Assembly: GCA_934086815.1 (NCBI GenBank)
Contig: CAKOIM010000015.1
Location: forward strand, 1 to 22,017
From: an uncultured Bacilli bacterium
Lineage (GTDB): Bacteria > Bacillota_I > Bacilli_A > RF39 > UBA660
Direction of reading: 5' to 3'
Length of the DNA stretch: 22,017 bases
In this document: piece after piece, positions 21,743 through 22,017 of the stretch
Numbering within the stretch: position 1 is the stretch's first letter
Layout of the letters: each line of letters opens with the position of its first letter
The notes under the pieces: model-generated
Told to the model about the DNA's origin: nothing
Databases searched by the model: none
Seen by the model: the letters and a program-made list of their open reading frames with translations, nothing else
Made by a program: the position numbers and the translations under genes

Positions 21743-22017
21743 TTATAGTTCATTCTTTAATTCATTGATGTCTTCGATTGATAGACCAGTTACTTTACTT
21801 ATAATATCAACATCCATATTTTCTCTTAGCATATTCACAGCTATTTCTTTGTTTCTTTTAGCAATGCCAATTTCTTTTCCTGCTTCTTCGCCAAGTTCAT
21901 ACTCTTCTTGTTTTTTCAATTTTTCTCTATCATAATATAATAATAAGTCAAAATTATCTGTTAATATTTTAGCTTCATCTATCATCTTTTCCATTAAATC
22001 ATCTCCATTATAGATTT
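21743..22017 (-). CDS. Rpn-family PD-(D/E)XK nuclease/transposase, C-terminal part
   Basis: The frame is open for 91 codons from the right edge to the TAA at 21743, so the catalytic N-terminal domain lies outside the window. The visible part matches the C-terminal end of Rpn (COG5464) proteins: helical NFDLLLYYDREK, a Glu/Gly/Lys coiled-coil region (EEYELGEEAGKEIGIAKRNK), and a small closing domain with MLRENMDVDIISKVTGLSIE that resembles a helix-turn-helix. Rpn proteins are recombination-promoting nucleases that occur in many near-identical copies in gut Firmicutes and Bacteroidetes. The internal ATGs at 21994 and 21985 are not taken as starts, since the frame continues upstream without a stop. 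Whether the full gene is intact cannot be seen. Confidence 0.7.
   Translation of the reverse strand, partial: IYNGDDLMEKMIDEAKILTDNFDLLLYYDREKLKKQEEYELGEEAGKEIGIAKRNKEIAVNMLRENMDVDIISKVTGLSIEDINELKNEL

Noticed and set aside
21743..22017. An independent 83-residue gene starting at 21994.
   Set aside because: The frame stays open to the window edge and the sequence is the typical C-terminal end of a longer Rpn protein.

Overview
The window is a strongly A+T-rich piece of bacterial chromosome of low-GC Gram-positive type. Supporting signs are VanY- and PdaC-type wall enzymes, a PrgI/TrsD/TrsE-type conjugation system, GGAG/GTGAT ribosome binding sites and extended -10 promoters (TGn before the -10 box). 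TGA acts as a stop and TGG as Trp, so the usual bacterial code applies. An uncultured gut Bacilli/Clostridia lineage is possible, but nothing here fixes the taxon.

Left part (1-9365) is mixed chromosomal content in short operons. It holds: the N-terminus of a PdaC/RsiV-like membrane-anchored protein cut by the window edge; a roughly 490-base gap with an inverted repeat and possible gene debris; a ClpX-like AAA+ unfoldase followed by a small partner gene; a three-gene overlapping operon (unknown 101-aa protein, anchored HNH-superfold nuclease, 3-methyladenine glycosylase Tag); a divergent small HTH regulator; a cytosolic-looking VanY-like peptidase; an MscS channel plus zinc alcohol dehydrogenase operon; an unrecognised 250-aa protein; a TVP38-type membrane protein; and a mini rhodanese.

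Right part (9422-21692) is one long minus-strand operon with its own promoter at the right and a terminator at the left. It encodes most of a Gram-positive type IV secretion/conjugation channel, in order of transcription: VirB2-like small membrane protein, VirB6-like giant with a long soluble tail, PrgI, TrsD-like VirB4 N-part, VirB4 ATPase, a multi-domain wall hydrolase (degenerate SpoIID-like + GH24 lysozyme + C39-like peptidase), an anchored protein with a Ca-binding-type loop, a lipoprotein with a C-terminal membrane helix, and the VirD4 coupling ATPase. VirB4 and VirD4 would power transfer through the VirB6/PrgI channel while the hydrolase opens the wall. No relaxase, integrase, oriT or attachment site is visible, so this is either the channel half of an integrated element or a retained secretion machine. 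Upstream of it lies the 3' end of an Rpn (PD-(D/E)XK) nuclease/transposase gene, cut by the right edge.

The best candidates for something new are the three-domain wall hydrolase, the duplicated module in the VirB6-like tail, the two uncharacterised surface proteins fixed in the transfer operon, and the ClpX-like unfoldase with a Clp-N-like front and an intact IGF loop.
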